From contig JASWJB010000149.1 of NCBI GenBank assembly GCA_032433595.1, forward strand, positions 1 to 64,000: 64,000 nucleotides of DNA, given 5' to 3'. The DNA comes from Conoideocrella luteorostrata. Taxonomy: Eukaryota > Ascomycota > Sordariomycetes > Hypocreales > Clavicipitaceae. Positions 50,625 to 61,454 of the stretch are shown piece after piece. Position numbers and translations under genes: made by a program. The notes beneath the pieces are model-generated. The model saw nothing but the letters and a program-made list of their open reading frames with translations. It made no database searches and was not told the origin of the DNA. Each line of letters begins with the position of its first letter. Position 1 is the stretch's first letter.

Positions 50625-53315
50625 GGCTCGGCTAGGCGATAATAGGGACCGACAGGATATCGACAGGTAACGAATAATTAGCCGTAAATGATTCTAAAGA
50701 TAACGGTAAGGTGATTTCCCGCCGAAGGTGAAGCGCAATAGATACGTTTTACCCTGATTTGGACTTCGGAGCAGGCGAAGTGGTACACCGATTTCCAAAG
50801 TACCAAGTGTGATTGGGGCGAGTCGAATCACTTGTTAGTGCTCATCCGCACTGCCGTTCAATACTTTCAGGGTTGCTGCATGCATACAGTTACAACCAAT
50901 GACAACCAGCTTCATGCCCACAGCGGTCTTGCCCTGCGACCAGTCGTCAACGGTTCTATGATAGCAGAACTTGGAAAGCCTCCAGGGCATTAAGCATCGC
51001 GTGATTGCCATGCATCTCACACCCTGACACACCCCAAAGAAGGTAGATATTGGGTTTCGGTCAGAGAGTACAGCATGCTAGTGCCTGGAGAAGACCACTA
51101 CCGGTCTCATGACTCACAACCCCCTCAACCCCCACGCGGGCTGTTGCAGCTGCTATAAATTTCTCCTCTCATGATCGAGCTGATGAGGTGTGGTTCGTTC
51201 GGTGCGCAGGAATCGTCATCTCTCACGGCAGCTACATGCAATGATCCGAAAGCCCGATTTGTTCGAGGTTGCGTCACTATGGTGTGTGATTAGGTATGAT
51301 TCCGGTGCTTAGGCTGATCGATGGTTTTCGTAGTAGTAATGTTAACTGACAACGGACCCTACCAATCGTCCACCTTGACTGACGCCATGTACACAATACT
51401 CCGTGTGCTGTACTCCGTACTCCGTAGTTGCTGCTTCCAATTTTGCGGGCCCAACATCACTGCCACATCAAACCTCTCCCATCGTACAACACTCGATATC
51501 ACACGCCGGAAAAGTGCAAAAAGAAATCACCATAAATCTCAACAAAAAGAAAACATACAACAGCCGGTGTTCGCTGGTCGTCACCGACCCAACTACTAAT
51601 CTGCCCCTCATAGGCTTAACGTGTGGGGAGCGGACGGGACCCAGTGCTGTTCCTATGGGTATGGTCGTATGTATCAGACGGTGGAATAATTCCATCTATA
51701 TGTTGTACTACGAAGTACATGAGCAACAACCTTCACAGCTTGCTCACAATGTTTGTAGGCGTCAGCAACAAACTTCGGAGGTAATTCTGGTTATAAGTAG
51801 GTAGTGACGCGTAACCTACGACCTGGCCCTCGTTTCAAAAAGAACTTATCGAGGGCCTGCACGACGGAGGGAGGGTGGCGACGACGGCGAAATTGTAAAC
51901 TGACCCACCATCACTACTTGTCCTTACCATGCTATGGGGTAGACACATGGACACGTCTAGCAAAGGCATACTTCATGCACAGCAGTGCTGACTGCGGCGT
52001 AGACCGAGGTATCGTTGCGTATTTCCGGTCGATGCTTCTGGAGTGAATTTTTAGGTGGTTGCCTGTCTTGGCTCGCGATTTAATGCAGGAGTGTCTAGCT
52101 TCTCGCTGGTAGGAAAGGGGCCGTCAAATCCCAGCCTGGATATCTCATGTTCAACAATTACCTGCTGTGAAACACCCACTCTCAGCGGGCCCAGTCCAGT
52201 TCGTAAAGTTCGTTGTCGGCAAGAGAGCATTGAACATGTGATTAGAACCATGAAGATTGTATCATATCAGGGTCGAACGGCAAACTGGCTTGGAAGAGCA
52301 AGCACTGATGTGTGATTTTGGATGCGGCTGGATCCTGTGGTGGCTTGCACAGCAGGCTAGGTTGCATGTTTATGAAAAGACCAAAAGAGGTAAGAGCCAT
52401 TATTTGTGAGTGGTGTAAGATTAGGAACGACGCAGCAGCCTTGTCTGCAGCTTATTCTATAATATTACATATTATATGTAAGCTTCATCAACATGCCAAC
52501 ACGAACAGTTTGTACGACAATAAGAGTCAAGATAGGCGGCTTAAGAGGCACCTTGAAACGACATGGACGGACGGAGGTCGGTAATATTACACGAAGATGC
52601 TACTCTACTGCTATCGGTGAATCACGTGGGACTTTGACTCACGCAATATCCAGTTGAATTAAGAACGGGCTTATGCGGAATGAACAGTTTGGTCCGCTCG
52701 GGCCGCACTTGCTGCATGTTCAGCAACGACGAGCGTAGACCCAGGTTTCTGCTTTACGATGTCAACAAGCATAAATCGGATTTTAACTAGGCTGACATGT
52801 TTCGGTGCCTCCACGCATGCAAACAGGTCTCTTATTGACGATGCTTCCCCTAGGCTGGATTTGTCAAGAATCGACCTTCAGGGGAGGACAGATGACCGAG
52901 AAAACACAGGCAGCAGCAACAGGTATTTATGCCAATAGATCATATATTTTATGGCTGGATTGCGTATCTTTCGTTAGGATGCAATGCTCGAGTAGACAGT
53001 TTCAGAAATATGTAAAGCCATTCGCTTCCGCAACCTCCGCAACTGCTCCACTTTGATCAGCTCAATTACCTGTCTAACATACTGAACCGGCAAACCGAGC
53101 AATTAATTTCCGGCAAAAATTAACACATTTAAGCATTTTAGCTACGAGATGCGCTCTCAACGCCTCACTGATGCCCCCACAATGGATCGATGGCAGTCAG
53201 TGGCCCTTGTCGTTCTCCAACTTATAGCTGCCAAAATACTGCATCCCTTGTCGAGACATGAATCGCGATCGGTCATAGATCATATAAGCAATTAGAGGTA
53301 TTTTCATAAGATATC
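50625..53315. other. Intergenic, no gene seen
   Basis: About 2.7 kb between the NLR relic and the basic-region protein. A double TACTCCGTA lies at about 51410-51426. A minus-strand frame at 50835-51032 has protein-like composition but no recognisable family. Nothing else is supported. Confidence 0.4.
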
Positions 53316-54281
53316 ATGGCGAAACAAACCGCCGAGGAAATCCAGGAGCGACGCCGACGCCAAAATCGGGAGTCGCAACAGCGATGGAGTAAGTTATTAT
53401 TTTTTTTTAAATCTCATTCCCGATGTACGATACTACGCGCTTAGTTGGGTACGCCAAGATTAACATTTCATCTAGGACAGCGCCATAGAGCATCGTCTCT
53501 GAAAAACGCCTCTCTCTCTCCTGAGGCAATCATTGCTGTCGAGCGACCACTCGACAATAGCTTTGCCGAGTTCAGCGCTGAAAATGTAGCAATAACACCG
53601 CCTTCTTTGGACTTGTCTCTCGAAGCGTATTTAGATCAAGACCGAACATTGAGCGGTGAATGGGTTGCTTTTCCGGACAGCTCAGTGACGTGGTCGTCGG
53701 ATATGAGTATCTCGGATGGCTATGATGCGCCTATGCCATTAGACAATTGGCAGCCACCAAAACTTCATCCAGGAAATACCAACAAGATCAGTGCTTCTTT
53801 GGCGACACACATCAGTTACATCAAAGACAGGGAACATCATGTTTCTGTTCTTCATCCCGACTCGTACGCCAAGGACAGTATGAACCCCAGCCGCACAAGT
53901 CACAAGCCCATTTCAGATGATAGGCTGGATGAAGCGGAACATGTTTGCGATGAGGAACTTGAAGACGGAAGACCGATTCACGTACGTTCTAACTATTATT
54001 GAGACTTTTCCCCCTCCCCTCCCCCCTTTTATTTTTTCCCTTTTCGCGCGCTAATGGATGAGCAGGACAGAGAACAGTCAGAAAAGCAGCACAGGACAAA
54101 TGATGTGCCGCTACACAAAAGTTTCAAATCGGAAGCGGTGTTGTCCATCCAAGAAGTCCAGAATCTGTACAGTTTTGGCGTAAAAGCCGGAATTTTAAGG
54201 CGAGACAGCAGATTCAGTTCGTATTTGCAGAACATGAATGCAAAATACACGCAAATCTCCACACTGGCAGGAAGTTCCTAG
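53316..54281 (+). CDS. bZIP-like basic-region protein lacking a zipper
   Basis: Three exons (53316-53388, 53476-53981, 54066-54281) with introns of 87 and 84 nt (GTAAGT and GTACGT donors; TCTAG and GCAG acceptors); 264 residues. The N-terminus is a basic region of the fungal bZIP type, ERRRRQNRESQQRWRQRHR, split by intron 1 exactly within it. No leucine heptads follow; the next 150 residues are acidic, Ser/Pro-rich and disordered. The C-terminus carries a helix-forming segment (SIQEVQNLYSFGVKAGILRR). It may bind DNA through another dimerisation helix or be a degenerate regulator. It is the first gene of an accessory metabolic group and could be its pathway regulator; that role is inferred from position only. 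Confidence 0.65.
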
Positions 54282-55444
54282 GGTGTCACACTAGAGGAGG
54301 GAAGTTGAAGACTCGGATCCGGATGCTGGATAGTTAGCTGGTTACCACGCCCCAAACAATGGCAGCTCTGACTCCGCATAGCTCAAAGGTAGACCCGCAT
54401 CTTTTATCTGGCATTGCAACCTAGTTACTCCTGAGCACGTAAGGCTCCAAAGCCAATATTGTGACTCCACGACATCCCTGTCACAACGGGAGGGTGGCCG
54501 GAGTGGTCATTGACCGACTTGCAAGGCTTGGGACGAGCTCATTGTGGCCCACCGCATTGCTGGTTCTGTACTTTTACCGAGGACCATAGTATAAACTATC
54601 AGGAAAAAAATAATACCACTTCGGCAAAACACTTATCGTGAAACCACTCGAACAGTCGGTCCGTACATCGGATGCCAACACCGAAAGCCGGCAGGCAAGC
54701 GATTGCTGCTGGGCCGGCGGTGGCATCCAAGTTACCCGTTGGCGGCGGCACGGCTCACAGCCAGCGATCCAGGAATGTCCGCTCTTTAGTCGCGGAGACC
54801 CTGCGTGCGTATCTACTCCGTGCTCCGTAGTTACACGGAATCTTCCGCAGCTAGTTGGTGTAACGTTCAAAGTTCTTTTTCTGCAAAAATACCCTGGCTA
54901 TGCAGCGCAGTCGGGCGGACGAGAGTAACAAGACTGCTCCTGCTCCACCTTTGCGCGAATGTAGGCCACAGACCCTGTGATTCTCAGCTCGCATTTAATG
55001 ACTATAATACTCCGTAATTGTGGAGTTCAATAAGATCGGAACGAGGGGAAAGAGAGAACAGCCAAGATACGTATCCGCACGGGGTAATGAAGCTACTTCA
55101 TCCCCGCTTCTAGCAAGGGCTTGAAGTGCTTGAATGGCTTGAATGGCTTCACTCCGTTTCATGGGTACCTGACTGCTATGCATGTCAGAAGGCGCAGCCG
55201 ACACCGACACAAAAAGGCCCAACACGACTGGCTCGGCGAATGAATTTTCGGAGAATTGAGCGCCCTCTGCTCACAAGTTTGGAAATGTTGGTTGCGTTAT
55301 CGGCGAAAGGTGTTGTTATTATTCCGCGTAGCAGCGTCTAATTCATCTTGTTCCATCTTCGCTTCTGCTGTGTGCAGTAGCCCTTGTCATCATCTGCTTT
55401 GCACCTCGTCTACGACTCTGGTTCTCTTCTGCCACCGAACCGTC
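54282..55444. other. Promoter region of the MFS gene
   Basis: About 1.2 kb, no supported gene. TACTCCGTG/CTCCGTAG-type motif copies occur at about 54813-54830 and 55009-55017. Confidence 0.45.
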
Positions 55445-57040
55445 ATGACTGCTCCAGCTCAAACTGAAAATGCCACAGTCTTCGTCGCCTCAGAGCCGGC
55501 GGCGGTGCAGGACCAAGCTGTTCTTGACAAACTGCGGCAACAAGGCGTGGAAATATCATCCAACGGCTTTCTTCGATGGTCAAAAGATTGCGTCCAGCAT
55601 CCGCGGAATTGGCCCGTCTTCTACAAAGCATACAACATGACCCTCGTCATGTTCCTCGACTTTTTCATCTCAGCCCTGGGCACTGTTGGAGCTGCCTGTC
55701 GACCCGACGTGCAGGAGCAATATGGCGTCAGCAGCACAGCCGTCTCTGTTGCTTTCAGCACAATGTATTTCTGTGGCCAGGCTGTCGGAGGCGTCATCTT
55801 TCCACCCTACTCCGAGAGCTTTGGTCGCAAGAATCTCTACCTGTTCTCCATTGCTCTCTTTGGGATCTTCAACATCGTTATACCAACCATTCCCTCGCTG
55901 AGTGCCATCTTCGTCGGCCGGTTCGTGACTGGATTCGCCTCATCTATTCCGTCCGTCGTCGCCGCCGGAGCCGTTGAAGACTTGTTCGACGAAAGAACTC
56001 GTCTCTGGCTTGTGACGCTGTGGCTGATTATTGCGAACCTTTCACTGGCCGTCGGGCCCATCTTTGCCGCCTACGTTGCCGCATCTGCAGCCGGTTGGCG
56101 ATGGATTTTTTACATCTCTGCCATCATCAGCGCCGCGTCTTTCATTCTTCTCTTGTTTTCTCGCGAATCCCGAGCAACGCAGCTGCTATCCAAAGCCTTG
56201 CGCAGCTCGGGTCGTCCCGATCTTCAAATCGAGAACCCGGACCATGTACCGGACCTGTCCTACTTCGTCCGCGTTATTCTCTTTCGCCCTCTCATTTTAC
56301 TCTTCACCGAACCAATTGTCTTCATTACGTCCGTCATATCGGGCACTGCCTTTGCCTTGGTATACCTCTTCACGGAGGTCATGCCAATTATCTACACATC
56401 ATACCAGTTCTCGCTGAGCGCCGCTTCTCTAGCGTTTATACCCATCGGCATTGGCTTCACTTTGTCCCTGTTCACGCGCATATATGATCATCGTCGAGCT
56501 AAGCAATTCGCACGAAGAGGACAGCAAGAACTATCGCCAGAGGACAAGCTCATCGGTTTCGCCATTTCATCTCCATGTTTCGCCATCGGCCTCTGGTGGT
56601 TCGCTTGGACCATCCCTCCGGCTTGCAAGCCGCATTGGATTGTTTCTATGCTCGCCCTTGTCCCTGTTGGCTTCGCAATCAATGAATTCGATTGCGTTCT
56701 GGTGGGCTATCTGACCGACTCCTACACAACCTACGCCAGCTCGGCCTTTGCTTCTCTGTCGTTTCTGAGAAGCGTGCTATCGGCGGTGTTCCCGCTATTT
56801 GCACATAGTTTATACCGATTGGACGCCAACGTAGCGACCTCTATCTTGGCCGGCATTGCCACCATCTTTTGTATCAGCCCATTCGTGATGATCAGATATG
56901 GTGAAAAGATAAGAGGATCAAGCCGCTTTGCGAGACTAAGTGTAGAGATTAGCGAGAATGCAAAGCGTGCATTTGAAGCTGACAATCTATTGCATGATCA
57001 ACCGGAGATGCGTAATGAGGGCAAGCAGATTACTCTGTGA
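55445..57040 (+). CDS. Major facilitator superfamily transporter (DHA1-like)
   Basis: Single exon, 531 residues, start at 55445 (GTCATGAC); the longer open frame upstream is not protein-like. An N-terminal cytosolic segment of about 75 residues ends in HPRNWP, the counterpart of the D/HPxNWP signature before helix 1 in fungal drug:H+ antiporters. The loop between helices 2 and 3 contains SESFGRK, corresponding to the MFS motif A. About 12 membrane helices are visible, with a central cytosolic loop after helix 6 (SRESRATQL, then about 40 residues). Probably a plasma-membrane exporter of polyamine- or drug-like compounds. Its position next to biosynthetic-type enzymes suggests it exports their product. 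It is tail-to-tail with the cysteine-synthase-like gene, 205 nt apart. Confidence 0.9.
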   Translation: MTAPAQTENATVFVASEPAAVQDQAVLDKLRQQGVEISSNGFLRWSKDCVQHPRNWPVFYKAYNMTLVMFLDFFISALGTVGAACRPDVQEQYGVSSTAVSVAFSTMYFCGQAVGGVIFPPYSESFGRKNLYLFSIALFGIFNIVIPTIPSLSAIFVGRFVTGFASSIPSVVAAGAVEDLFDERTRLWLVTLWLIIANLSLAVGPIFAAYVAASAAGWRWIFYISAIISAASFILLLFSRESRATQLLSKALRSSGRPDLQIENPDHVPDLSYFVRVILFRPLILLFTEPIVFITSVISGTAFALVYLFTEVMPIIYTSYQFSLSAASLAFIPIGIGFTLSLFTRIYDHRRAKQFARRGQQELSPEDKLIGFAISSPCFAIGLWWFAWTIPPACKPHWIVSMLALVPVGFAINEFDCVLVGYLTDSYTTYASSAFASLSFLRSVLSAVFPLFAHSLYRLDANVATSILAGIATIFCISPFVMIRYGEKIRGSSRFARLSVEISENAKRAFEADNLLHDQPEMRNEGKQITL

Positions 57041-57245
57041 TGCGCTTTCGCGCGCACGCGCCTAACAAACACATAGAAAATGCCGACTACAGGCAATGAC
57101 TAGAAGCGTTATACGTTAAGAAATAGACAACTCCTGGATTCCATTCCAAATTTTCTCGGCCATGACCAATCTATATACATGATTCGGAGATATGATCAAG
57201 ATTGACTCTTCCTGTATTCTCACTCGCAGCATACGCCACCACTTA

Positions 57246-58840
57246 TCAACGACGGAGCTGTCTGATAGCTTCGATACCACCCTTGATGCTGAAGGCCTCG
57301 TATTTCTGCGCTCTTATCACTGCCGTTGCCAATCTCGCAATCTCACCATCGTAACAGACTACGTACACAGGACCGGCACACCCACTTAGCAGCCGCAGAA
57401 GCCCTGTGTCTTCTTCAAACTTGGTCTTCATACTTTTCCAGTGCTTGTGCAATAGCTTAACGTCCCAGAACAAATCCTTAGGCGGCCCATCCAATCCCCA
57501 CAAGGGACTACTCAAGCTGCCTTCGATGTGTTCGGTATCATAGTCGCGACTATGGCGCAGGTCGAGCAGGACTGCGCCGAAGTCATTAACCGAATCCAAC
57601 AAAGTCTTGGATGCACATGTCGACTTGTTCCTCATCAAGCCATTTTGGAGGTGATGCTCGGGCGAGCCAAATATTCTGAAGATGGCGTCTTCTGGCGATA
57701 GTTCCCAGGTGAGGTCGTACTTGTCCTGGTCGAAGAACAGGAGCTCTTTATCGACAATGGGATGGAAACTGGTATCGTCGAGCTTGGCAAAGTATTGATC
57801 TAAATGCATGTGCGGCAGGTCACAGCAAACGAAGACACAGTGGACCTCGCCCGTGGCTGCGTCGGCGTGTTGGGAGAGACGGCCTGCAGACTTTTCGGCT
57901 TGCAGCCAGTCTAGCAGTCCCTGGAGGGCCATGCCGGAGGAGGGACCAGCAGCGATGCCCTGGCGCGAGAGCTCGAGGGATTGCGCAAACGAAGACTTGG
58001 AGCTGACTGAGAGGACTTGGTCGACGGCATCACGCCAAGGGAACTGGGAACAGTGCATCAAAGGCTCTGGACGGGGGCCGGGAACAGGATCGTTGATAGC
58101 ATTGCAGACGCCCAGGACCTTGACGCTTGCTTTCTGCTTCTTCAAGTACAGGCCAGTGCCGCTGACGCAGCCGGCGCTGCCCATACCCATGGCAAACACA
58201 TTAATTTCCGGGAGCTGTTTCCACAGCTGAGGGCCTGTCCAGCGAATATGGGACCTCCAGTTGTTATCGTTGGTGTATTGGTTCGGATTGTATACAGTTT
58301 CAGGGCTCTCTTTAGCCATTCGTTCTAGACGGGCGACGATGCCTCGTTCGTCCTGGATCTCAGGCTGCGCAGGCCCGCCGTAGAGGTGCACTCTGAGACC
58401 CCAGAACAGGAGCTGGTTAAGTCGGTTCATCTCGCACTTATTGGTAATGTAGACTTGAACATCTTTGTTGCCATATAAAACACGAGAACCAAGGCCGAGG
58501 GAGGTAGCTGTCGAGCCCGAGCTAGATTCAACAATGGTTTTTTTCGCACAAGCTGGCTCATTCTCGAGCATGTTCAAGGCTATGTAAGGGCCCATGTTAG
58601 ATATGTTTGGGCATCATGGAAAGAAAGAGGATTCGCGTCAGACATACCCGGAAGAGATTTGACATTCTGAGCCGGAAGAGCAGTAAGTAGCTTCGCGTAG
58701 ATGCGGACGTTGTCAGAATAGAACGGGTTGAGTTCGTGTGGTAATTCAACCAGAGGCACCGGCGGAGCGCAATCCGGGTTGTAAAACTTGCGGATAGAGT
58801 CCTCGCCCCTGAAGATGTTGAGAGGATTGTGTTCAGCCAT
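57246..58840 (-). CDS. Cysteine-synthase-like PLP enzyme fused to a rhodanese domain
   Basis: Two exons (58840-58648 and 58579-57246), 68-nt intron (GTATGT donor, CTAAC branch site, CATAG acceptor); 508 residues. The N-terminal 370 residues are a fold-type-II beta-replacement enzyme. The putative Schiff-base lysine is K61 in AQNVKSLPAL; the substrate loop is ESSSGSTATS (about 82-91, with Ser where O-acetylserine sulfhydrylases usually have Asn), and the PLP-phosphate loop is GMGSAGCVSGTG (about 196-207). The C-terminal 120 residues are rhodanese-like (LLDLRHSRDYDTEHIEGS), with an intact active-site loop, CYDGEIAR, whose Cys is about residue 473. The fusion suggests either persulfide delivery to the PLP site or a regulatory role. 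Relatives of the PLP domain include CysM/SbnA enzymes that use O-phosphoserine. It is divergent from the DGNHR gene. Confidence 0.88.
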
Positions 58841-59858
58841 GGATGCGAGATGATGGGCACTGTACAGTACAACCGCAGTGTGGCCCTGTTCCTGTCTGTT
58901 AGAGCTACAGCTTGGGCATTCACTGCTCAAGGCGCGGCGACTTAAGTGGCCGACCCTCATATATAGATGGACAGATGTCGGTTGATTTAGCACGCAAAGT
59001 ATGGGAACAGTGGCTCTGGCAAGTATGGTTGCTTGAGCACCTCGTAACTACTCCAATGCACGACAACGTCCCTACATCTGCATATACGGCTTGAAGCGGA
59101 TGCAGCAGTCGATAGTGGATGAGAGTGCCTTTCACTCAACTGAAGAGTGAGCCACGCACATTAGCCAACTGCCACCGTGTCTTCAAAGAACCAATACACT
59201 GGGTATGTCTGCTGAGGAACCGTTATTGCTGTACAGAATGGCCCAGTGAGACTCTCACGAATAAGGCTGCAGGCCGGGCGAGCGGACAGGAGTCGGTGCT
59301 TACTGCTTTGAGTAGGATATTGTACGTATGCATGCACGATTATGCATGGAGCAGATCACACGGCTCAAGAATAATAATAAGCATTGTAACGGGACGTAAC
59401 GAGACGCAACGAGACGCAACGTTGTTTAGCTTCTTTTGCACAGTCAACATTGCTGCACAGCAGGACCGCTCCGACAGACTACCTAGCACATAAGATAATG
59501 TAATACCGTAAGCATGCCTCTAGCATAGAATGCATAAGAGTCTCTAGCAAATATCTTTTCTATAGCTCTAGCTCTATATCGGCTTACTATGGTCTATCAA
59601 GTGCCTTGCATTCACAAGAGTTTGCTTGCCGCTACTTACTGTTGGTAGTTTAAGAGAATCTCTAGCGATAACTACCCAGCAGCTTTGACAACAATTTTTT
59701 TTCTTTAGCTTATCATGACCCAATAGAGTCACTTCAAGAAGCGTTACGTTGTGGGTGAACACATCAACAAGTCCAAACGCCGCAGCAACACCAAAGCAAA
59801 TACGGAGCCCACGGGTCCAGTTCGTACATCTTGATCAGCGGCCAGCAATTGCCTCAAC
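58841..59858. other. Shared divergent promoter region
   Basis: About 1 kb between the cysteine-synthase-like gene (minus) and the DGNHR-motif gene (plus). It contains a 10-bp tandem repeat at 59391-59420 that could be a regulator site. No gene is supported here. Confidence 0.5.
59391..59420. promoter_or_regulatory. 10-bp tandem repeat, candidate operator
   Basis: Three contiguous 10-nt units of consensus GRGACGYAAC, flanked by partial copies (GTAAC before, GTTG after). The helical-turn periodicity and the position between two divergent genes are what one expects of a multimeric transcription-factor site. Function is inferred. Confidence 0.4.
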
Positions 59859-61454
59859 ATGGAGGATATTCAAGATCCCACCTTCGCAGATGTGTTCTCG
59901 CTCTCCTTGATGCGTTGCCTGAGTCGCACTGATCACCACTCAACTTCAACAGCAACAGACACAGCAGCAGTAACAGCAACACCACTTCTTTATCCCGCTG
60001 GGAAGACCATCCGGGGCGCAGACTACTCTCCTGGAGACTACAATCTCCACGGGGACTTGGCCTTCGAGTATGAACGTCTAGGCTACACGTGGTCGGAGTA
60101 CACTTGTCGGGGGATACCGACCGCCATGTCACAGCAGATTGCTGCCCTTCTGGGGAATGTCTCTGTACTATCCGCCTGGAAACAAGCAGTCCTTGAGCTG
60201 CAATTCATTGCCGCACAGCTTGCCAAGGCCAGTGCTCAGAAGATGACAGATGCGACGCAGACGTGCTATATCCGATGCAAGACCACTCAAACAGTGCTTC
60301 CGGAGGACTATCACACCACAGATACGTCTGGCGTCTTGGCTCTCAGACTTTGGGATCGCGTCGTGGCCGAGGTGATCCCCATTTTGTTGCTGTCTGGGCC
60401 GGAGACGGCAGAGACGAAAGGCGCGTCCCAGACCTTCCTGGAGATATTTGCCTTCCTGAGGGACCCGATAGGTGGTCTGCACAGGGATGCTAGCCCAACT
60501 TGCCTCGTATTTCTTCAATTGCTGTTGCAAGTCCGACATAATCTTGGACGAAACGGTGCGTCAGAGCACCGCCAGCCCTGGCCACAGGTGATCGCTCAGA
60601 TCGCATCGGAAGCCACGTACCTTGTGACACCGTACATTTCCTCCGCTGTGTACATTCACTTCTGCAGAAACCAACAACTTCTCTACTCGTACGTGCCTAT
60701 CAAGCATCTGTCGCGCGCTGAGTTTTCCGATCCATCGCGAGTGCTTGGCATCATAAGGGAGATCCTCGAGAGCGGGCAGCGGCACGAAGGTATTTGCAGC
60801 GTAGCTCCCATTGCAGTAGCCACATACCCGAGAGTCCTCGACAGCCCAGGGAAGGGCAATAGAATGCTCAGCATCATCATTGACGGAAACCACCGTGCCA
60901 CGGCCACAGTCCTTCTCCGGTTTTTGGCGTCGTTCCCGGCACGGCGTCGACGAAATCTGACCGTGGAGCATCTTGGACGATACTGCGCTGAGCATAATAT
61001 GGGCCATAAATGGAGGGTGGACTTGGAACATGTTCTGCTCACGCTGCGGAAGACCAACAACAGTCAGAGCGTGGCCACTCGCCGCAGTCTGCTTCATAAT
61101 AAGGCCATTGTCGACTCCTTTGCCTCGGTCGAGCATATTCCCGCTCTGATCGTCCAAGAGGAGGCCTTTCATACTGTGGATGAGCAACGGTCGACCCCAA
61201 AGTATATGCAGCTGCTTCTCCCCATGCATCAGTCTTTGTTTAACGATCCAAAGAGCGTGTTTGCACTGCCTCAGGAGGGACAACGGCACGGGCGACCACA
61301 AGGCTATCAGGCGTTGCCGTTCTTGAGCGAGACAGTGGTTCATAAACGCGTGGGAGGCGGAGATTTGGGTCGTATTGAATGCATTGACAAGATTTGCTGG
61401 AATGAGGACAACATTTTAGACGGGAAGGAAGTAGTAACTATAATTGAAAGCTAG
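59859..61454 (+). CDS. DGNHR-motif protein with a ParB/sulfiredoxin-like segment
   Basis: Single exon, 531 residues, first ATG in frame. Residues about 278-355 have the order of elements of the ParB/sulfiredoxin fold: YVPIKHLSRAEF, a helix (RVLGIIREILES), a strand VAPIAVAT, then SIIIDGNHRATA with DGNHR at 342-346, and a following hydrophobic helix. In bacterial and archaeal free-serine kinases of this fold (SbnI, SerK), a DGHHR-type motif forms the nucleotide/serine site. The N-terminal 270 residues and the C-terminal 170 residues are helical and unrecognised. The gene is divergent from a cysteine-synthase-like enzyme that might use O-phosphoserine, so a serine-kinase role is an attractive inference. 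It could instead be a DNA-binding or phosphotransfer protein with unrelated substrate. Confidence 0.75.
   Translation: MEDIQDPTFADVFSLSLMRCLSRTDHHSTSTATDTAAVTATPLLYPAGKTIRGADYSPGDYNLHGDLAFEYERLGYTWSEYTCRGIPTAMSQQIAALLGNVSVLSAWKQAVLELQFIAAQLAKASAQKMTDATQTCYIRCKTTQTVLPEDYHTTDTSGVLALRLWDRVVAEVIPILLLSGPETAETKGASQTFLEIFAFLRDPIGGLHRDASPTCLVFLQLLLQVRHNLGRNGASEHRQPWPQVIAQIASEATYLVTPYISSAVYIHFCRNQQLLYSYVPIKHLSRAEFSDPSRVLGIIREILESGQRHEGICSVAPIAVATYPRVLDSPGKGNRMLSIIIDGNHRATATVLLRFLASFPARRRRNLTVEHLGRYCAEHNMGHKWRVDLEHVLLTLRKTNNSQSVATRRSLLHNKAIVDSFASVEHIPALIVQEEAFHTVDEQRSTPKYMQLLLPMHQSLFNDPKSVFALPQEGQRHGRPQGYQALPFLSETVVHKRVGGGDLGRIECIDKICWNEDNILDGKEVVTIIES

Noticed and set aside
50835..51032. Minus-strand 65-residue frame upstream of the NLR relic
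   Set aside because: Protein-like composition but too short and unconnected to the NLR frame; may be chance or another decayed fragment.
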